Below are positions 30,606-40,488 of a stretch of DNA of 64,000 nt, one piece after another. Position 1 is the stretch's first letter. Each line of letters opens with the position of its first letter. Location of the stretch: assembly GCF_009906955.1 (NCBI RefSeq), contig NZ_CP047656.1, positions 1,426,001-1,490,000 on the forward strand, in the 5' to 3' direction. The notes beneath the pieces are model-generated. The model did no database searches. It was not told where the DNA came from and worked only from the letters and a program-made list of their open reading frames with translations. This DNA is from Paraglaciecola mesophila (GTDB taxonomy: Bacteria > Pseudomonadota > Gammaproteobacteria > Enterobacterales > Alteromonadaceae). The translations under genes were made by a program, and so were the position numbers.

Positions 30606-31700
30606 CTAAGCTGGGGCAAGCTCGCAGCTGGTCGCACTGACGTAACGCGCCCTGCCGCGGTTTTTCGCTTCATACAAGGCACTGTCAGCCAATTCAAACA
30701 AGCGCTTTTTCTCAGTGCTTTTATCGACCTCAGTGTTAATAAACCCAATAGAACAGCTTACAATACGCTGCCCACTGCCTTTACCATGGGCGACATTTTT
30801 ATGCTGCCAAGCTGCTAATACGCGTGCCGCCTGAGCCTTAGCCTCTTCATTGGTGTTGCCAAGGGAGATCACCACGAACTCTTCGCCACCAAAGCGCGCA
30901 ACCATGTCCGTTTCTCGATTAAAAATTTGGCGCAGGATCTGTGCCTGCAATTGAATAACGTCATCTCCGCGTAAATGACCATATCCGTCATTGAAGTCCT
31001 TAAAGTTGTCAAGATCGACAATAAAAACACTTATTCTGGTATTCGTTCGTGCAGCAATAGACAGCATGCGTTCGAAATTCTGCTCCATTGCGCCTCTATT
31101 ATATAGCTGGGTAAGCGGGTCGATCTGATTTAAATATAACAGCTGATTATTCAGTTGCTGAAAACGCATAAAGCCGCTCTCTATCTGCTTCACTCCGACT
31201 AAACTCACGGCAAAGCCACACAACATAAAGCCAAATTTTATCGAACCTATTTCACCATAAATCGGATAGTGAATGATTATCCAAGCAAATCCTACAAGAC
31301 TGAGCACGGCGTACATTAGTGAATATATAAAGTTTATGCGAAGAATGAACATGCCAAAAAGTCCATACAATAATGTGCCTTCCCAGGCGAACACTAATTC
31401 AGCCTGGGTCCAGCACTGAACGAGTAACCAAAAATTTCCATAGGTTATGCCCAGCACACCAAGCCATAAAACATGCTTGTGAAGCGAATGGTAATTTGAC
31501 AAAAAAGTCAGCAGATAAAGGGTTAATAAAAAAGGAAATTGTATTCCTAGCCGGGAAATATAATACGCTTGATGAAGCACTTCGGGCAGCAATAATAAAT
31601 CGATACCGATAAAACTCAGTATCAACAAGCCCCCCATGCTCAGGGTTATTCTCAGTTTTTTAAGGTTGATCGACGTTTCGCTTGGTACATCCATGTACAT
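30606..31700 (-). CDS. Membrane-anchored diguanylate cyclase (GGDEF)
   Basis: 364 residues. The N-terminal half has about six hydrophobic helices (residues about 15-190) and no recognised sensor domain. The C-terminal half is a GGDEF domain with the active site ARFGGEEFVVIS. A product-inhibition site RETD sits five residues before it, so it should make cyclic di-GMP and be feedback-inhibited. The ATG at 31700 has GGAGTG upstream. Extending to 31817 would overlap the MFS gene and is not supported. Probably follows the MFS gene in the same transcript. Confidence 0.88.
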   Translation of the reverse strand: MYMDVPSETSINLKKLRITLSMGGLLILSFIGIDLLLLPEVLHQAYYISRLGIQFPFLLTLYLLTFLSNYHSLHKHVLWLGVLGITYGNFWLLVQCWTQAELVFAWEGTLLYGLFGMFILRINFIYSLMYAVLSLVGFAWIIIHYPIYGEIGSIKFGFMLCGFAVSLVGVKQIESGFMRFQQLNNQLLYLNQIDPLTQLYNRGAMEQNFERMLSIAARTNTRISVFIVDLDNFKDFNDGYGHLRGDDVIQLQAQILRQIFNRETDMVARFGGEEFVVISLGNTNEEAKAQAARVLAAWQHKNVAHGKGSGQRIVSCSIGFINTEVDKSTEKKRLFELADSALYEAKNRGRARYVSATSCELAPA

Positions 31701-31785
31701 TTGAATCACTCCAATACTGCTCGCTAGCGTTACATGACGCACGCTTTGTAGCGACAAAATTCCATTTAGTGCGTTTTTTACTCCG

Positions 31786-32982
31786 CTATGATGTCTTACT
31801 TTTGACCGAATGCCCAATTTTTTTCAGCCAATAGCCTAAACATAAAATGACCAATAGCATCAACCAAGACCCTAACACTACGCTAGGCCAATACCCTTTT
31901 TGCCAAAACACGTTGAGGTAAATCCCCCCTGTGCTGGCACCGATATAATAGAAAGTTAAATAGAGTGAGGACGCGCTCGCCTTGCCCCCCTGCGCGTTCA
32001 AGCTCACCCAACTGCTTGCTGTGGAGTGCGTCAAAAAGAAACCAAATGCGTTGATCAGTAAACCTAAAATGATGGTGTGCAACGAAGGAATTAAGGTGAC
32101 GGCCGTACCCAGCATGATAATCAACGTGCCAGCCATCATACAAACCGGTTGCGAAAAGCGTTTGCCTAACTTGCCTGAGATAGCAGATGCATAGGTACCC
32201 GACAAATAGGTTAGAAACAACAACCCAATGAACTGCGCAGATAACTGATAAGGCGCGTCTTTTAGCACAAAGGTAATAAAGCTGTACTGATTAACAAAAA
32301 TAAAGAAGCTCAATCCACCAATCAAGTAACTCAACAACAAGCGTTTATTGGCCAAATGCGCCCCCATTTGTACCAACATAGGCTTCAAACGTAATGGCTT
32401 AGGCGCAAAATGCGCCGATGGTGGCAACAACCAAAAAAATGCCATGGTTAATACCAAGCTTAACAAGGCCATAAATTCGAACGTGCCCGCTAGACCAAAA
32501 TTTTCCCCTAGAAAACCGCCCAGTAAACGTCCACCAATGCCGCCCAATGAGTTACCACTGATATAAATGCCCACGGCTATCATCAGTGCGTCAGCATTAA
32601 ACTCATCACTCATGTAAGCTACCGCTATTGCAGGCAAGCCCGCTAGAAAAAAGCCCTGTACAGCACGTAAAAACAGCAAACTCTGATAATCACTGGCAAA
32701 GGCCAGAATAATGGTGGTCGCCGTTATGCCGCACATAGTGAACAGCATAATGCCCTTGCGACCAACCGCATCAGACAATGGGCCGTAAAATAGTAACGAC
32801 ACCCCAAGCGTAAACGTGGTAATGGTAAAGCTGGCGCTTGATTGCAGTGCGGAAACGCCAAACTGCTCCGCTATCATAGGCAGTAAAGGCTGGGTCACGT
32901 ATAAATTGGTGAACACCATAAACGAGCCTAAACACAGCGCGAGGGTTGCGCGCCAAAAAGCGGAAGTGTGGGGAGTGATCAT
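31786..32982 (-). CDS. MFS transporter (YnfM-like)
   Basis: 398 residues with twelve predicted hydrophobic helices. The MFS loop 2-3 motif appears as GPLSDAVGRKGIML. Relatives belong to the arabinose/drug efflux DHA1 branch, but the substrate cannot be told. It ends about 85 bases before the diguanylate cyclase start. Confidence 0.85.
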   Translation of the reverse strand: MITPHTSAFWRATLALCLGSFMVFTNLYVTQPLLPMIAEQFGVSALQSSASFTITTFTLGVSLLFYGPLSDAVGRKGIMLFTMCGITATTIILAFASDYQSLLFLRAVQGFFLAGLPAIAVAYMSDEFNADALMIAVGIYISGNSLGGIGGRLLGGFLGENFGLAGTFEFMALLSLVLTMAFFWLLPPSAHFAPKPLRLKPMLVQMGAHLANKRLLLSYLIGGLSFFIFVNQYSFITFVLKDAPYQLSAQFIGLLFLTYLSGTYASAISGKLGKRFSQPVCMMAGTLIIMLGTAVTLIPSLHTIILGLLINAFGFFLTHSTASSWVSLNAQGGKASASSLYLTFYYIGASTGGIYLNVFWQKGYWPSVVLGSWLMLLVILCLGYWLKKIGHSVKSKTS

Positions 32983-33055
32983 CCGTGCTTATTATCCTTG
33001 GTTACTCGCTCAAATAAGGTAAAAAGGTGCCAATGCACCAAGTACGCAACAGAAA

Positions 33056-33090
33056 TAAAAAAGCGACCTTAGCAAAGGCCAAAGTCGCTT
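33056..33090 (-). terminator. Terminator of the propionate operon
   Basis: On the minus strand, AAGCGAC (33090-33084) pairs with GTCGCTT (33067-33061) and is followed by a run of T. It lies about 90 bases past the prpF stop codon. Confidence 0.72.
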
Positions 33091-33182
33091 ACCAATAACG
33101 TGAGTTAATGGAGCAGTAAATAAATGCCATCAAAAGTGCGGCAATAAGGTTGGCCTCTATAAGCACAGCCCATAATTAATAG

Positions 33183-34412
33183 CTAAAAACTGTCTTGAGG
33201 AATACGTACCCAGCCTTCCATCAGTACACGAGCACTGCGACTCATAGACGCTTTAATCACAGACCATTGACCATCAACTTGCTCTGCGGCCGCGCCCACT
33301 TTTAACGTGCCTGACGGATGACCAAAACGCACTTCATTTCGTTCGCCGCCACCAGCGGCTAGGTTCACCAGTGTGCCGGGTATAGCAGCCGCTGTACCAA
33401 TGGCCACGGCAGCTGTGCCCATCATGGCATGGTGCAGTTTGCCCATTGACATAGCCCTTACCAATACGTCGATATCATCAACTTCAATGGCCTTGCCACT
33501 GGATGACACATAAGGTGTTGGCGGCGCAACAAACGCTACCTTGGGCGTATGTTGACGAGAGGCTGCCTGACTGATGTCACTGATTAAGCCCATTTGCACC
33601 GCACCTTGGGCACGAATAGTTTCAAATTTCGTTAATGCCGCAGGATCGCCATTAATCACATCTTGCAACTCTGTACCTGTGTAGCCGATATCCTGTGCGT
33701 TGACAAAAATAGTCGGTATTCCAGCATTGATTAAGGTCGCGGGTAAGTTTGACAGGCCAATGGCGGCAAGCTCTGGTGAGTCCAAGGTATCTACAATGTT
33801 CCCTGTGGGGAACATGCCGCTTGGCCCTTGAGACGTCGCATCCCCCTCATCCGCTGGATGCATAAATTCGATGAGTACCTCAGCAGCAGGGAACGTCACC
33901 CCGTCTAATTCAAAATCACCGGTTTCTTGCACTTCACCGTCTGTGATCGGTACGTGAGCAATAATGGTTTTTTGAATATTTTGTTGCCAAATACGCACTT
34001 CAGCTATGCCGTTGTGGGGAATACGGCTCCCTTTAACGAGCCCGTTACTAATGGCAAAAGAGCCCACCGCCGCCGTTAAGTTACCGCAGTTACCGCTCCA
34101 GTCCACAAAGGCTTTATCTATCGCCACTTGGCCGAAGAGATAATTCACATCATGGTCGTCTTTATCGCTTTTAGATAAGATCACCGTTTTGCTGGTGCTT
34201 GAAGTCGCCCCGCCCATACCATCGGTTTGTTTACCGTAAGGGTCAGGGCTACCAATCACCCGTAGCAATAGGTTGTCCCTCGCAGAGCCGGGCTTTTGCG
34301 CCGACTCAGGTAAGTCATTTAACGCAAAGAACACTCCTTTACTGGTGCCCCCGCGCATATAAGTTGCAGGAATTTTAATTTGTGGCTGATGCACTGTATC
34401 TTGAGAACTCAT
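33183..34412 (-). CDS. prpF: 2-methylaconitate cis-trans isomerase
   Basis: 409 residues. Converts trans- to cis-2-methylaconitate and is needed where AcnD rather than PrpD does the dehydration. The N-terminal signature MRGGTSKGVFF and the catalytic Cys in SGNCGNLTAAVG are present, as is a second symmetric domain of the diaminopimelate epimerase fold. It starts two bases after the acnD stop. Last gene of the prp operon. Confidence 0.95.
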   Translation of the reverse strand: MSSQDTVHQPQIKIPATYMRGGTSKGVFFALNDLPESAQKPGSARDNLLLRVIGSPDPYGKQTDGMGGATSSTSKTVILSKSDKDDHDVNYLFGQVAIDKAFVDWSGNCGNLTAAVGSFAISNGLVKGSRIPHNGIAEVRIWQQNIQKTIIAHVPITDGEVQETGDFELDGVTFPAAEVLIEFMHPADEGDATSQGPSGMFPTGNIVDTLDSPELAAIGLSNLPATLINAGIPTIFVNAQDIGYTGTELQDVINGDPAALTKFETIRAQGAVQMGLISDISQAASRQHTPKVAFVAPPTPYVSSSGKAIEVDDIDVLVRAMSMGKLHHAMMGTAAVAIGTAAAIPGTLVNLAAGGGERNEVRFGHPSGTLKVGAAAEQVDGQWSVIKASMSRSARVLMEGWVRIPQDSF

Positions 34413-34414
34413 AC

Positions 34415-37021
34415 TTACCCTACCGTTGCTTCAAGAAAGTCTTGGGCGAAACGTTGCAGTACACCGCCCGCTTCGTAAATTGACGATTCTTCTTGGGTAT
34501 CAATACGGCACTTCACCGGCACACTCACCTGCTCACCGTTTTTACGGGTAATGTTCAAGGTCATTTTTGCCCCAGGCTTACGCTCACCAAGCACATCATA
34601 GGTTTCGCTACCGTCAATGTTGTAAGTTTGGCGATTGTCTCCTGGCATAAATTCCAACGGCAAAACGCCCATGCCAATTAGGTTTGTGCGATGTATACGC
34701 TCAAATCCCTCTGCCACAATCACCTCAACCCCTGCTAAGCGTACACCTTTTGCCGCCCAGTCTCGTGACGAGCCCTGACCGTAATCAGCGCCTGCCACAA
34801 TGATCAACGGCTGCTTGCGCTGCATGTAAGTTTCAATGGCTTCCCACATGCGCATTTCGGTCCCTTCAGGCTCTAAGCGTGTTAACGACCCTTGCTTGAC
34901 GCTGCTTTGTCCGTCAGCGCCTACTTCCTGTACCATTTCATTAAATAGTTTAGGGTTGGCAAAGGTTGCGCGCTGCGCCGTTAAATGATCGCCCCTGTGA
35001 GTCGCGTAAGAATTAAAGTCTTCTTCTGGTAAGCCCATTTTATGTAAATAAGCGCCTGCTGCACTGTTCAGTTGGATCGCGTTTGACGGCGACAAATGAT
35101 CCGTGGTGATGTTGTCACCCAATACCGCTAATGGGCGCATACCTGATAGACTGCGCTCGCCAGCCAATGCGCCTTCCCAGTAAGGAGGACGACGAATATA
35201 CGTACTTTGCGGGCGCCAATCGTATTGCGGATTAATATGCTCGCCGTATTCCACTTTCAAATCGAACATGGGCTCGTACACTTTACGGAACTGCTCTGGC
35301 TTAACGCTCGCTTTGACTACGGCATCAATCTCTTCATCGGTTGGCCAAATATCTTTTAACGTGACTGGGTTGCCGTCTTGGTCATGGCCTAGAATATCGC
35401 GCTCAATATCAAAACGAATAGTGCCGGCAATCGCGTACGCCACCACTAACGGCGGCGACGCTAAAAACGCCTGATTCGCATGGGGGTGTATACGCCCATC
35501 AAAGTTACGGTTACCTGATAACACCGCTGTGGTATACAAATCACGATCGGTTATCTCTTGCTGAATGGCTGAGTCGAGAGCACCGCTCATGCCGTTACAC
35601 GAGGTACAAGCAAACGCCACTACGCCAAAACCAAGCTGTTCCAGTTCAGGCAACAAATCGGCGTCTTCTAAATACAACTGTACCGCTTTTGAACCCGGCG
35701 CCAATGAACTTTTTACCCAAGGCTTACGTGTTAACCCTAGCTTGTTGGCATTGCGCGCGATTAAACCGGCTGCCACCATATTGCGCGGGTTACTGGTATT
35801 GGTACAACTGGTGATCGCCGCGATAATCACCGCGCCATCAGGCATTTTACCTTCTTCGTTTTCTACTACACCACTGATACCGCGCTGAGCGAGTTCATTG
35901 GTAGGCACCCGGCTATGCGGATTTGACGGCCCAGCAATGTTGCGACCAATAGTCGACAAATCAAATTTCAGCACACGCTCGTACTCAGCCGTTTCTAAGC
36001 TGTCAGCCCATAGGCCAGTATGTTTGGCGTAGGTTTCTACTAGTTTCACTTGTTCGTCGTCACGCCCCGTCAGCGTCAAATAATCAATCGTTTGCTGATC
36101 GATATAGAACATGGCCGCTGTAGCGCCGTATTCTGGGGTCATATTCGAAATGGTTGCTCTATCACCTAAGGTCAGATGCTTAGTGCCCTCACCGTAAAAT
36201 TCTAAATATGACGACACCACTTTTTCTTTACGTAAAAATTCAGTGAGTGCTAGCACCACATCCGTCGCGGTGATCCCCGCTTGCGGGCGGCCTGTTAGTT
36301 CAACGCCAATGATATCTGGCAGGCGCATATAGGATGCACGGCCAAGCATGACACTTTCAGCTTCCAGCCCACCTACCCCAATGGATATAACGCCTAAAGC
36401 ATCTACCATAGGCGTGTGGCTGTCGGTACCAACTAAGGTGTCAGGAAAGGCGACACCATTAAGCTTTTGCACCACTGGCGACATACGCTCAAGGTTGATT
36501 TGGTGCAATATACCGTTACCTGATGGAATAACATCCACGTTTTTAAACGAGGTCTTAGTCCACTGAATAAAGTGAAAACGGTCTTCGTTTCGTCTGTCTT
36601 CAATGGCGCGATTTTTCTCAAATGCGTCTTTATCATAACCGCCATGTTCGACGGCTAATGAGTGATCAACCACTAACTGGGTTGGCACCACAGGGTTGAC
36701 TTTAGATGGGTCGCCGCCCTTTTCTGCGATGGCATCACGCAGGCCAGCCAAATCGACCAGTGCTGTTTGCCCAAGAATATCGTGGCACACCACCCGTGCA
36801 GGAAACCACGGAAAGTCCAAGTCGCGTTTTCGGTCAATCAACTGCTTTAGTGAATCTGTTAAATGTTCTGGCTCGCAGCGTCGCACCAAGTTTTCAGCCA
36901 ACACCTTTGAGGTATAAGGCAACTTAGCGTAAGCGCCTGGGGTAATAGCATCCACTGCGGCTTGGGTATCAAAATAATCAAGCTTGGTGCCTGGAAGAGG
37001 TTTACGGTAATCGGTATTCAT
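34415..37021 (-). CDS. acnD: 2-methylcitrate dehydratase, Fe/S-dependent
   Basis: 868-residue aconitase-family enzyme of the methylcitrate cycle, dehydrating 2-methylcitrate. The 4Fe-4S Cys residues appear in TSCTNTSNP and CTSCNGMSG. The swivel domain has GADYGQGSSRDWAAKG, and the substrate loop is DSHTPMVDALG. The ATG at 37021 gives the usual length (E. coli-type AcnD is about 867). An upstream in-frame start at 37114 would add a hydrophobic tail and is rejected. It lies between prpC and prpF. Confidence 0.95.
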   Translation of the reverse strand: MNTDYRKPLPGTKLDYFDTQAAVDAITPGAYAKLPYTSKVLAENLVRRCEPEHLTDSLKQLIDRKRDLDFPWFPARVVCHDILGQTALVDLAGLRDAIAEKGGDPSKVNPVVPTQLVVDHSLAVEHGGYDKDAFEKNRAIEDRRNEDRFHFIQWTKTSFKNVDVIPSGNGILHQINLERMSPVVQKLNGVAFPDTLVGTDSHTPMVDALGVISIGVGGLEAESVMLGRASYMRLPDIIGVELTGRPQAGITATDVVLALTEFLRKEKVVSSYLEFYGEGTKHLTLGDRATISNMTPEYGATAAMFYIDQQTIDYLTLTGRDDEQVKLVETYAKHTGLWADSLETAEYERVLKFDLSTIGRNIAGPSNPHSRVPTNELAQRGISGVVENEEGKMPDGAVIIAAITSCTNTSNPRNMVAAGLIARNANKLGLTRKPWVKSSLAPGSKAVQLYLEDADLLPELEQLGFGVVAFACTSCNGMSGALDSAIQQEITDRDLYTTAVLSGNRNFDGRIHPHANQAFLASPPLVVAYAIAGTIRFDIERDILGHDQDGNPVTLKDIWPTDEEIDAVVKASVKPEQFRKVYEPMFDLKVEYGEHINPQYDWRPQSTYIRRPPYWEGALAGERSLSGMRPLAVLGDNITTDHLSPSNAIQLNSAAGAYLHKMGLPEEDFNSYATHRGDHLTAQRATFANPKLFNEMVQEVGADGQSSVKQGSLTRLEPEGTEMRMWEAIETYMQRKQPLIIVAGADYGQGSSRDWAAKGVRLAGVEVIVAEGFERIHRTNLIGMGVLPLEFMPGDNRQTYNIDGSETYDVLGERKPGAKMTLNITRKNGEQVSVPVKCRIDTQEESSIYEAGGVLQRFAQDFLEATVG

Positions 37022-37156
37022 AGCGGTCCTTAAATACGAGAGTAACAACGCGCCAGTCATAACCTGTTTGATAAAGAGAAATGCAGAAACTGGCGAAAAT
37101 AGTAAGCCGGCCAAACAGAGACGAATGCTTGAGCGTCCGCCTCTGTCTGTTACAGC

Positions 37157-38281
37157 TTAGCGCTGACTAATAGGTGACACTTTTCGTGGCTCAGGCCCAA
37201 CATAATCCGCACTGGGGCGAATAATACGATTGTTGCTGCGCTGCTCCATCACGTGTGCGGCCCAACCTGTAAGACGTGAACAGACAAAAATCGGTGTAAA
37301 CAATTTAGTTGGAATCCCCATAAAATGATAAGCAGATGCATGGAAAAAATCCGCATTACAGAACAGTTTTTTGCTGTCCCACATAAATTCTTCACACGCC
37401 ACTGAAATGTCATACAAAGAGGTATCACCGTTCTCATGGGCTAGCTTTTCTGACCAAGCCTTAATGATCACATTACGTGGGTCAGATTCGCGGTAAATCG
37501 CATGGCCAAAGCCCATAATTTTTTCTTTACGCTCAAGCATGCCGGCCATTTGTTCTTTGGCATCTGCAGGTGAGCTGAATTTTTGGATCATGTCCATCGC
37601 TGCTTCATTCGCACCGCCATGTAATGGCCCGCGCAAAGAGCCGATTGCACCGGTAATACAAGAGAACATATCAGACAAGGTTGAAGCACATACACGCGCG
37701 GTAAACGTAGAGGCGTTGAATTCATGCTCAGCGTATAGAATTAAGGATACGTCCATGACTTTGCGATGCTGCTCTGAAGGCGTTTTCCCGTGCAAAAGAG
37801 CCAAGAAATGCCCGCCAAGCGAATCTTCATCTGTGGTGCAATCAATCTCTACCCCATCATGAGTAAAGCGATACCAGTAACACATGATGGCCGGAAAGGC
37901 CGCCAATAAACGATTGGCCGCTTGGTGCTGCTGTGAAAAGTCAGCTTCTGGCTCAATATTGCCTAAAAATGAACAACCGGTGCGCATTACATCCATTGGG
38001 TGCGCGTCTTTGGGGATCAGCTTTAATACGTCTTTAAGTGCTTGCGGCAAGTCACGCTGTTTAAATAACGAAGCCTTGTACTCATCTAATTGTGCTTGAT
38101 TGGGTAATTCACCATTGAACAATAAGTAAGCCACTTCTTCAAAGGTGGCGTTATCGGCTAAATCAGATACATCATACCCAGCATAGGTTAACCCGGAACC
38201 TGATTTACCCACTGTACACAGGGCAGTTTCGCCAGCGCTTTGACCACGTAAACCTGCACCACTTAATTTTTTATCAACCAT
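37157..38281 (-). CDS. prpC: 2-methylcitrate synthase
   Basis: 374 residues. Condenses propionyl-CoA with oxaloacetate. The citrate-synthase catalytic His residues are seen in GPLHGGANEAAMD and GFGHAIYR, with the catalytic Asp near HASAYHF. The N-terminus GLRGQSAGETALCTVG is typical of PrpC rather than GltA. It follows prpB in the operon. Confidence 0.95.
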   Translation of the reverse strand: MVDKKLSGAGLRGQSAGETALCTVGKSGSGLTYAGYDVSDLADNATFEEVAYLLFNGELPNQAQLDEYKASLFKQRDLPQALKDVLKLIPKDAHPMDVMRTGCSFLGNIEPEADFSQQHQAANRLLAAFPAIMCYWYRFTHDGVEIDCTTDEDSLGGHFLALLHGKTPSEQHRKVMDVSLILYAEHEFNASTFTARVCASTLSDMFSCITGAIGSLRGPLHGGANEAAMDMIQKFSSPADAKEQMAGMLERKEKIMGFGHAIYRESDPRNVIIKAWSEKLAHENGDTSLYDISVACEEFMWDSKKLFCNADFFHASAYHFMGIPTKLFTPIFVCSRLTGWAAHVMEQRSNNRIIRPSADYVGPEPRKVSPISQR

Positions 38282-38389
38282 GATTTGCTCCTAAATAAGT
38301 ATTCGTTAGCACCAGATGAATGACTGCTGTGCACTCACCTGGCTGCCATATTTACCTTTATTCGTTAATGATTATTCGTTTGCTAACAG

Positions 38390-39268
38390 TTACTTGTTTT
38401 TGCCCTGGGCAAAAAGGCTGTCCAGCTTTTGTTCGTAATCGTGATAATTTAGGTAATCGTAAAGCTCCATGCGAGTTTGCATGGTATCGACCACAGAAGT
38501 TTGATCTCCCTGCTCTAAAATCGCGTTGTAGACGTTTTCGGCCGCTTTATTCATGGCACGAAAAGCACTAAGTGGGTAAAGCACCATCGCTGCGCCCCAC
38601 TCGCCCAATACTTTTTTATTCCATAATTCGGTTTGGCCGAATTCAGTGATATTGGCCAAAATTGGCACGTCCAAGGCCTCAGCAAATGCGCGATAATGTT
38701 CTTCGGTTTTAATTGCTTCAGCGAAAATACCGTCAGCTCCAGCAGCAACGTATGCTTTAGCACGCTCAATAGCTGCATCGAGCCCTTCTTGAGCGAAAGC
38801 GTCAGTGCGGGCCATAATGAAAAAGTCTGGGTCAGTACGTGCGTCAACGGCCGCTTTGATGCGATCAACCATTTCCTCTAACGGGACAATTTCTTTATTT
38901 GGGCGATGACCACAGCGCTTTTGCGCCACTTGATCTTCCATATGCACTGCCGCTGCTCCAGCCTTCTCCATATCACGGACAGTTTTAGCAATGTTGAACG
39001 CACCGCCCCAACCTGTATCGATATCCACCAACAGGGGTAAATCACAGGCCGACGTTATACGCTGCACATCAACAATCACATCATTAAGAGACGTCATGCC
39101 TAAATCAGGCAAACCGTAGGATGCATTGGCCACACCGCCGCCAGACAAATAAATGGCTTGATGACCAATTTTTTTTGCCATCATGGCGCTATAGGCATTG
39201 ATGGTTCCAACAATTTGCAGCGGTTTATTGTCTACCAATGCTTGGCGAAATTTTTGACCTGGGCTCAT
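38390..39268 (-). CDS. prpB: 2-methylisocitrate lyase
   Basis: 292 residues. Splits 2-methylisocitrate to pyruvate and succinate. The metal and substrate sites appear as DIDTGWGG and [16 protein letters not shown], with the family catalytic KRCGH loop. First enzyme gene after the regulator, 95 bases downstream of it. Confidence 0.95.
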   Translation of the reverse strand: MSPGQKFRQALVDNKPLQIVGTINAYSAMMAKKIGHQAIYLSGGGVANASYGLPDLGMTSLNDVIVDVQRITSACDLPLLVDIDTGWGGAFNIAKTVRDMEKAGAAAVHMEDQVAQKRCGHRPNKEIVPLEEMVDRIKAAVDARTDPDFFIMARTDAFAQEGLDAAIERAKAYVAAGADGIFAEAIKTEEHYRAFAEALDVPILANITEFGQTELWNKKVLGEWGAAMVLYPLSAFRAMNKAAENVYNAILEQGDQTSVVDTMQTRMELYDYLNYHDYEQKLDSLFAQGKNK

Positions 39269-39300
39269 GAAACGTGCTCCTTGAGATAATGTTTAAGATG

Positions 39301-39316
39301 GGGTGAGCATTCACCC
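39301..39316. other. Small hairpin between regulator and prpB
   Basis: GGGTGA and TCACCC form a perfect 6-bp stem with a four-base loop in the 95-bp gap between the gntR-type gene and prpB. No T run follows. It could tune expression of the enzymes relative to the regulator, or mean nothing. Confidence 0.35.
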
Positions 39317-39363
39317 TCACGCTAACGATTAAAGGGGTATTTAATGACAATCCAATGACGTCA

Positions 39364-40035
39364 TTACACAACCTGTTCTGGCGCTAATTTGCGCTGAATA
39401 TTATTTTTTGAATATAAAATATGCCGGCGCATCAGCATTTCAGCTAACTCGCCATCGCGATTAGAAATCGCTTGTACTATGTGTTTATGCTCGTCAAACG
39501 CCGTGCTTACGCGAGGGCCAGACATGCCAAGTTGCACTCGGTACATGCGCACCAAGTGATAAATGCCATTAACCAACATAGCGATAAGATGATTATTCTT
39601 ACTGCCTAAAATTATCCGGTAATGAAAATCAACGTCCCCAGCTTCTTGATAATAAGAACCGTGGTTTTTCACGTCTTGGGAATGCATGTTGAGCAAGGCG
39701 TTTAAATCAGTAATTTCTTCATCCGTCATATTTTGTGCCGCAAGTCTTGCCGCCATACCTTCGAGAGATTCTCGCACTTGATATAAGTCCACCAACCCTT
39801 CGGGAGATAACGACACCACCCGCGCCCCTACATTGGCTTTTCGCTCAACGATATGGCACGACTCCAAACGATTGATCGCTTCTCGGATCACTGCTCGGCT
39901 AACGCCATACTTTGTCGACAATTCGGTTTCACTTAGTTTTGAACCCGCTAGCACCACACCTTCCACTATGTCTTTACGCAACTGGAAAAAGGTTTTATCC
40001 GCTGCGGTAATAGCTTGTTCGGTATGGTTTTGCAT
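39364..40035 (-). CDS. GntR family (FCD) regulator of the propionate operon
   Basis: 223 residues. The N-terminal winged helix is KLSETELSTKYGVSRAVIREAINRLES. The C-terminal helical FCD domain has conserved Arg and His residues (VRESLEGMAARLA, VDFHYRII, FDEHKHIVQAI) of the metal/ligand pocket. First gene of the prpB-prpC-acnD-prpF operon. Two perfect palindromes of TTGTCGACAA in front of it are its likely operators, so it probably represses itself and the operon until a methylcitrate-cycle intermediate binds. Confidence 0.92.
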   Translation of the reverse strand: MQNHTEQAITAADKTFFQLRKDIVEGVVLAGSKLSETELSTKYGVSRAVIREAINRLESCHIVERKANVGARVVSLSPEGLVDLYQVRESLEGMAARLAAQNMTDEEITDLNALLNMHSQDVKNHGSYYQEAGDVDFHYRIILGSKNNHLIAMLVNGIYHLVRMYRVQLGMSGPRVSTAFDEHKHIVQAISNRDGELAEMLMRRHILYSKNNIQRKLAPEQVV

Positions 40036-40119
40036 AGTAAGGATGTGTTCCTTTTCGTGTTTACGACAAATGAATGCTTAATACTTTTACTGACGGTAAA
40101 TTGCATCAGCAGCTTGATG

Positions 40120-40129
40120 TTGTCGACAA
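40120..40129. promoter_or_regulatory. GntR operator box 1 of the prp promoter
   Basis: Perfect palindrome TTGTCGACAA, about 85 bp before the start of the gntR-type gene. It is the same core as box 2, with centres 52 bp apart (close to five helical turns). Confidence 0.78.
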
Positions 40130-40170
40130 TATAGCAGAGTAAATTAGGTTTTCAAGGTATAAATGCGGGA

Positions 40171-40182
40171 ATTGTCGACAAT
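40171..40182. promoter_or_regulatory. GntR operator box 2 of the prp promoter
   Basis: Perfect 12-bp palindrome ATTGTCGACAAT. From memory, this matches the kind of site proposed for GntR-type propionate regulators in related gammaproteobacteria. The spacing to box 1 suggests cooperative or looped binding. Confidence 0.78.
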
Positions 40183-40209
40183 GTGCTCTTTTTCAACCTG
40201 ACGGTTAAT

Positions 40210-40488
40210 TATGCGCCTTGCTTACTTTATGAGCTGCGCTCACGGAGCACAGCTTTGCTGCTTATGCGCGTTGCTTACTTTATGGCCTTCGGCCACCTAT
40301 GGTCTTTGACCACTTATGCACTGCGTGCACTGAGCACAGCTTCGCTGCTTATGAGCTCCGCTCACTTATGCGCGTTGCTTACTTTATGGCCTGCGGCCAC
40401 CTATGCGCTGCGCTTATCTTATGAGCTGCGCTCACTAATGCGCTTCGCTTATGGCATCCATGCCTATTTTTCAAACCGCGTCCCGCGG
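40210..40488 (-). repeat. Array of about 14 micro-hairpins with triloops
   Basis: Units of mostly 17-20 bp begin TATG and then carry a 4-bp arm, a three-base loop (TGC, TTC, TTT or TCC) and the complementary arm, often followed by ACT or ACC. The stems differ but stay paired: GAGC/GCTC (40231), GGCC/GGCC (40284), GGTC/GACC (40301), GCAC/GTGC (40318), GAGC/GCTC (40353), GGCC/GGCC (40388), GGCA/TGCC with a four-base loop (40453) and CCGCG/CGCGG (40476). The stems covary while loops and spacers are conserved. It lies on the downstream side of the structured core at 40573-40648, so it is drawn on the minus strand. Confidence 0.8.

Noticed and set aside
31701..31817. Longer start for the diguanylate cyclase
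   Set aside because: It would overlap the MFS gene and has no ribosome binding site; ATG at 31700 has GGAGTG upstream.
37022..37114. Longer start for acnD
   Set aside because: It adds a hydrophobic tail not found in the family; the ATG at 37021 gives the standard length.
40210..40488. CRISPR array
   Set aside because: Units are mostly 17-20 bp with variable stems and no constant repeat plus unique spacer pattern, and no cas genes are present.
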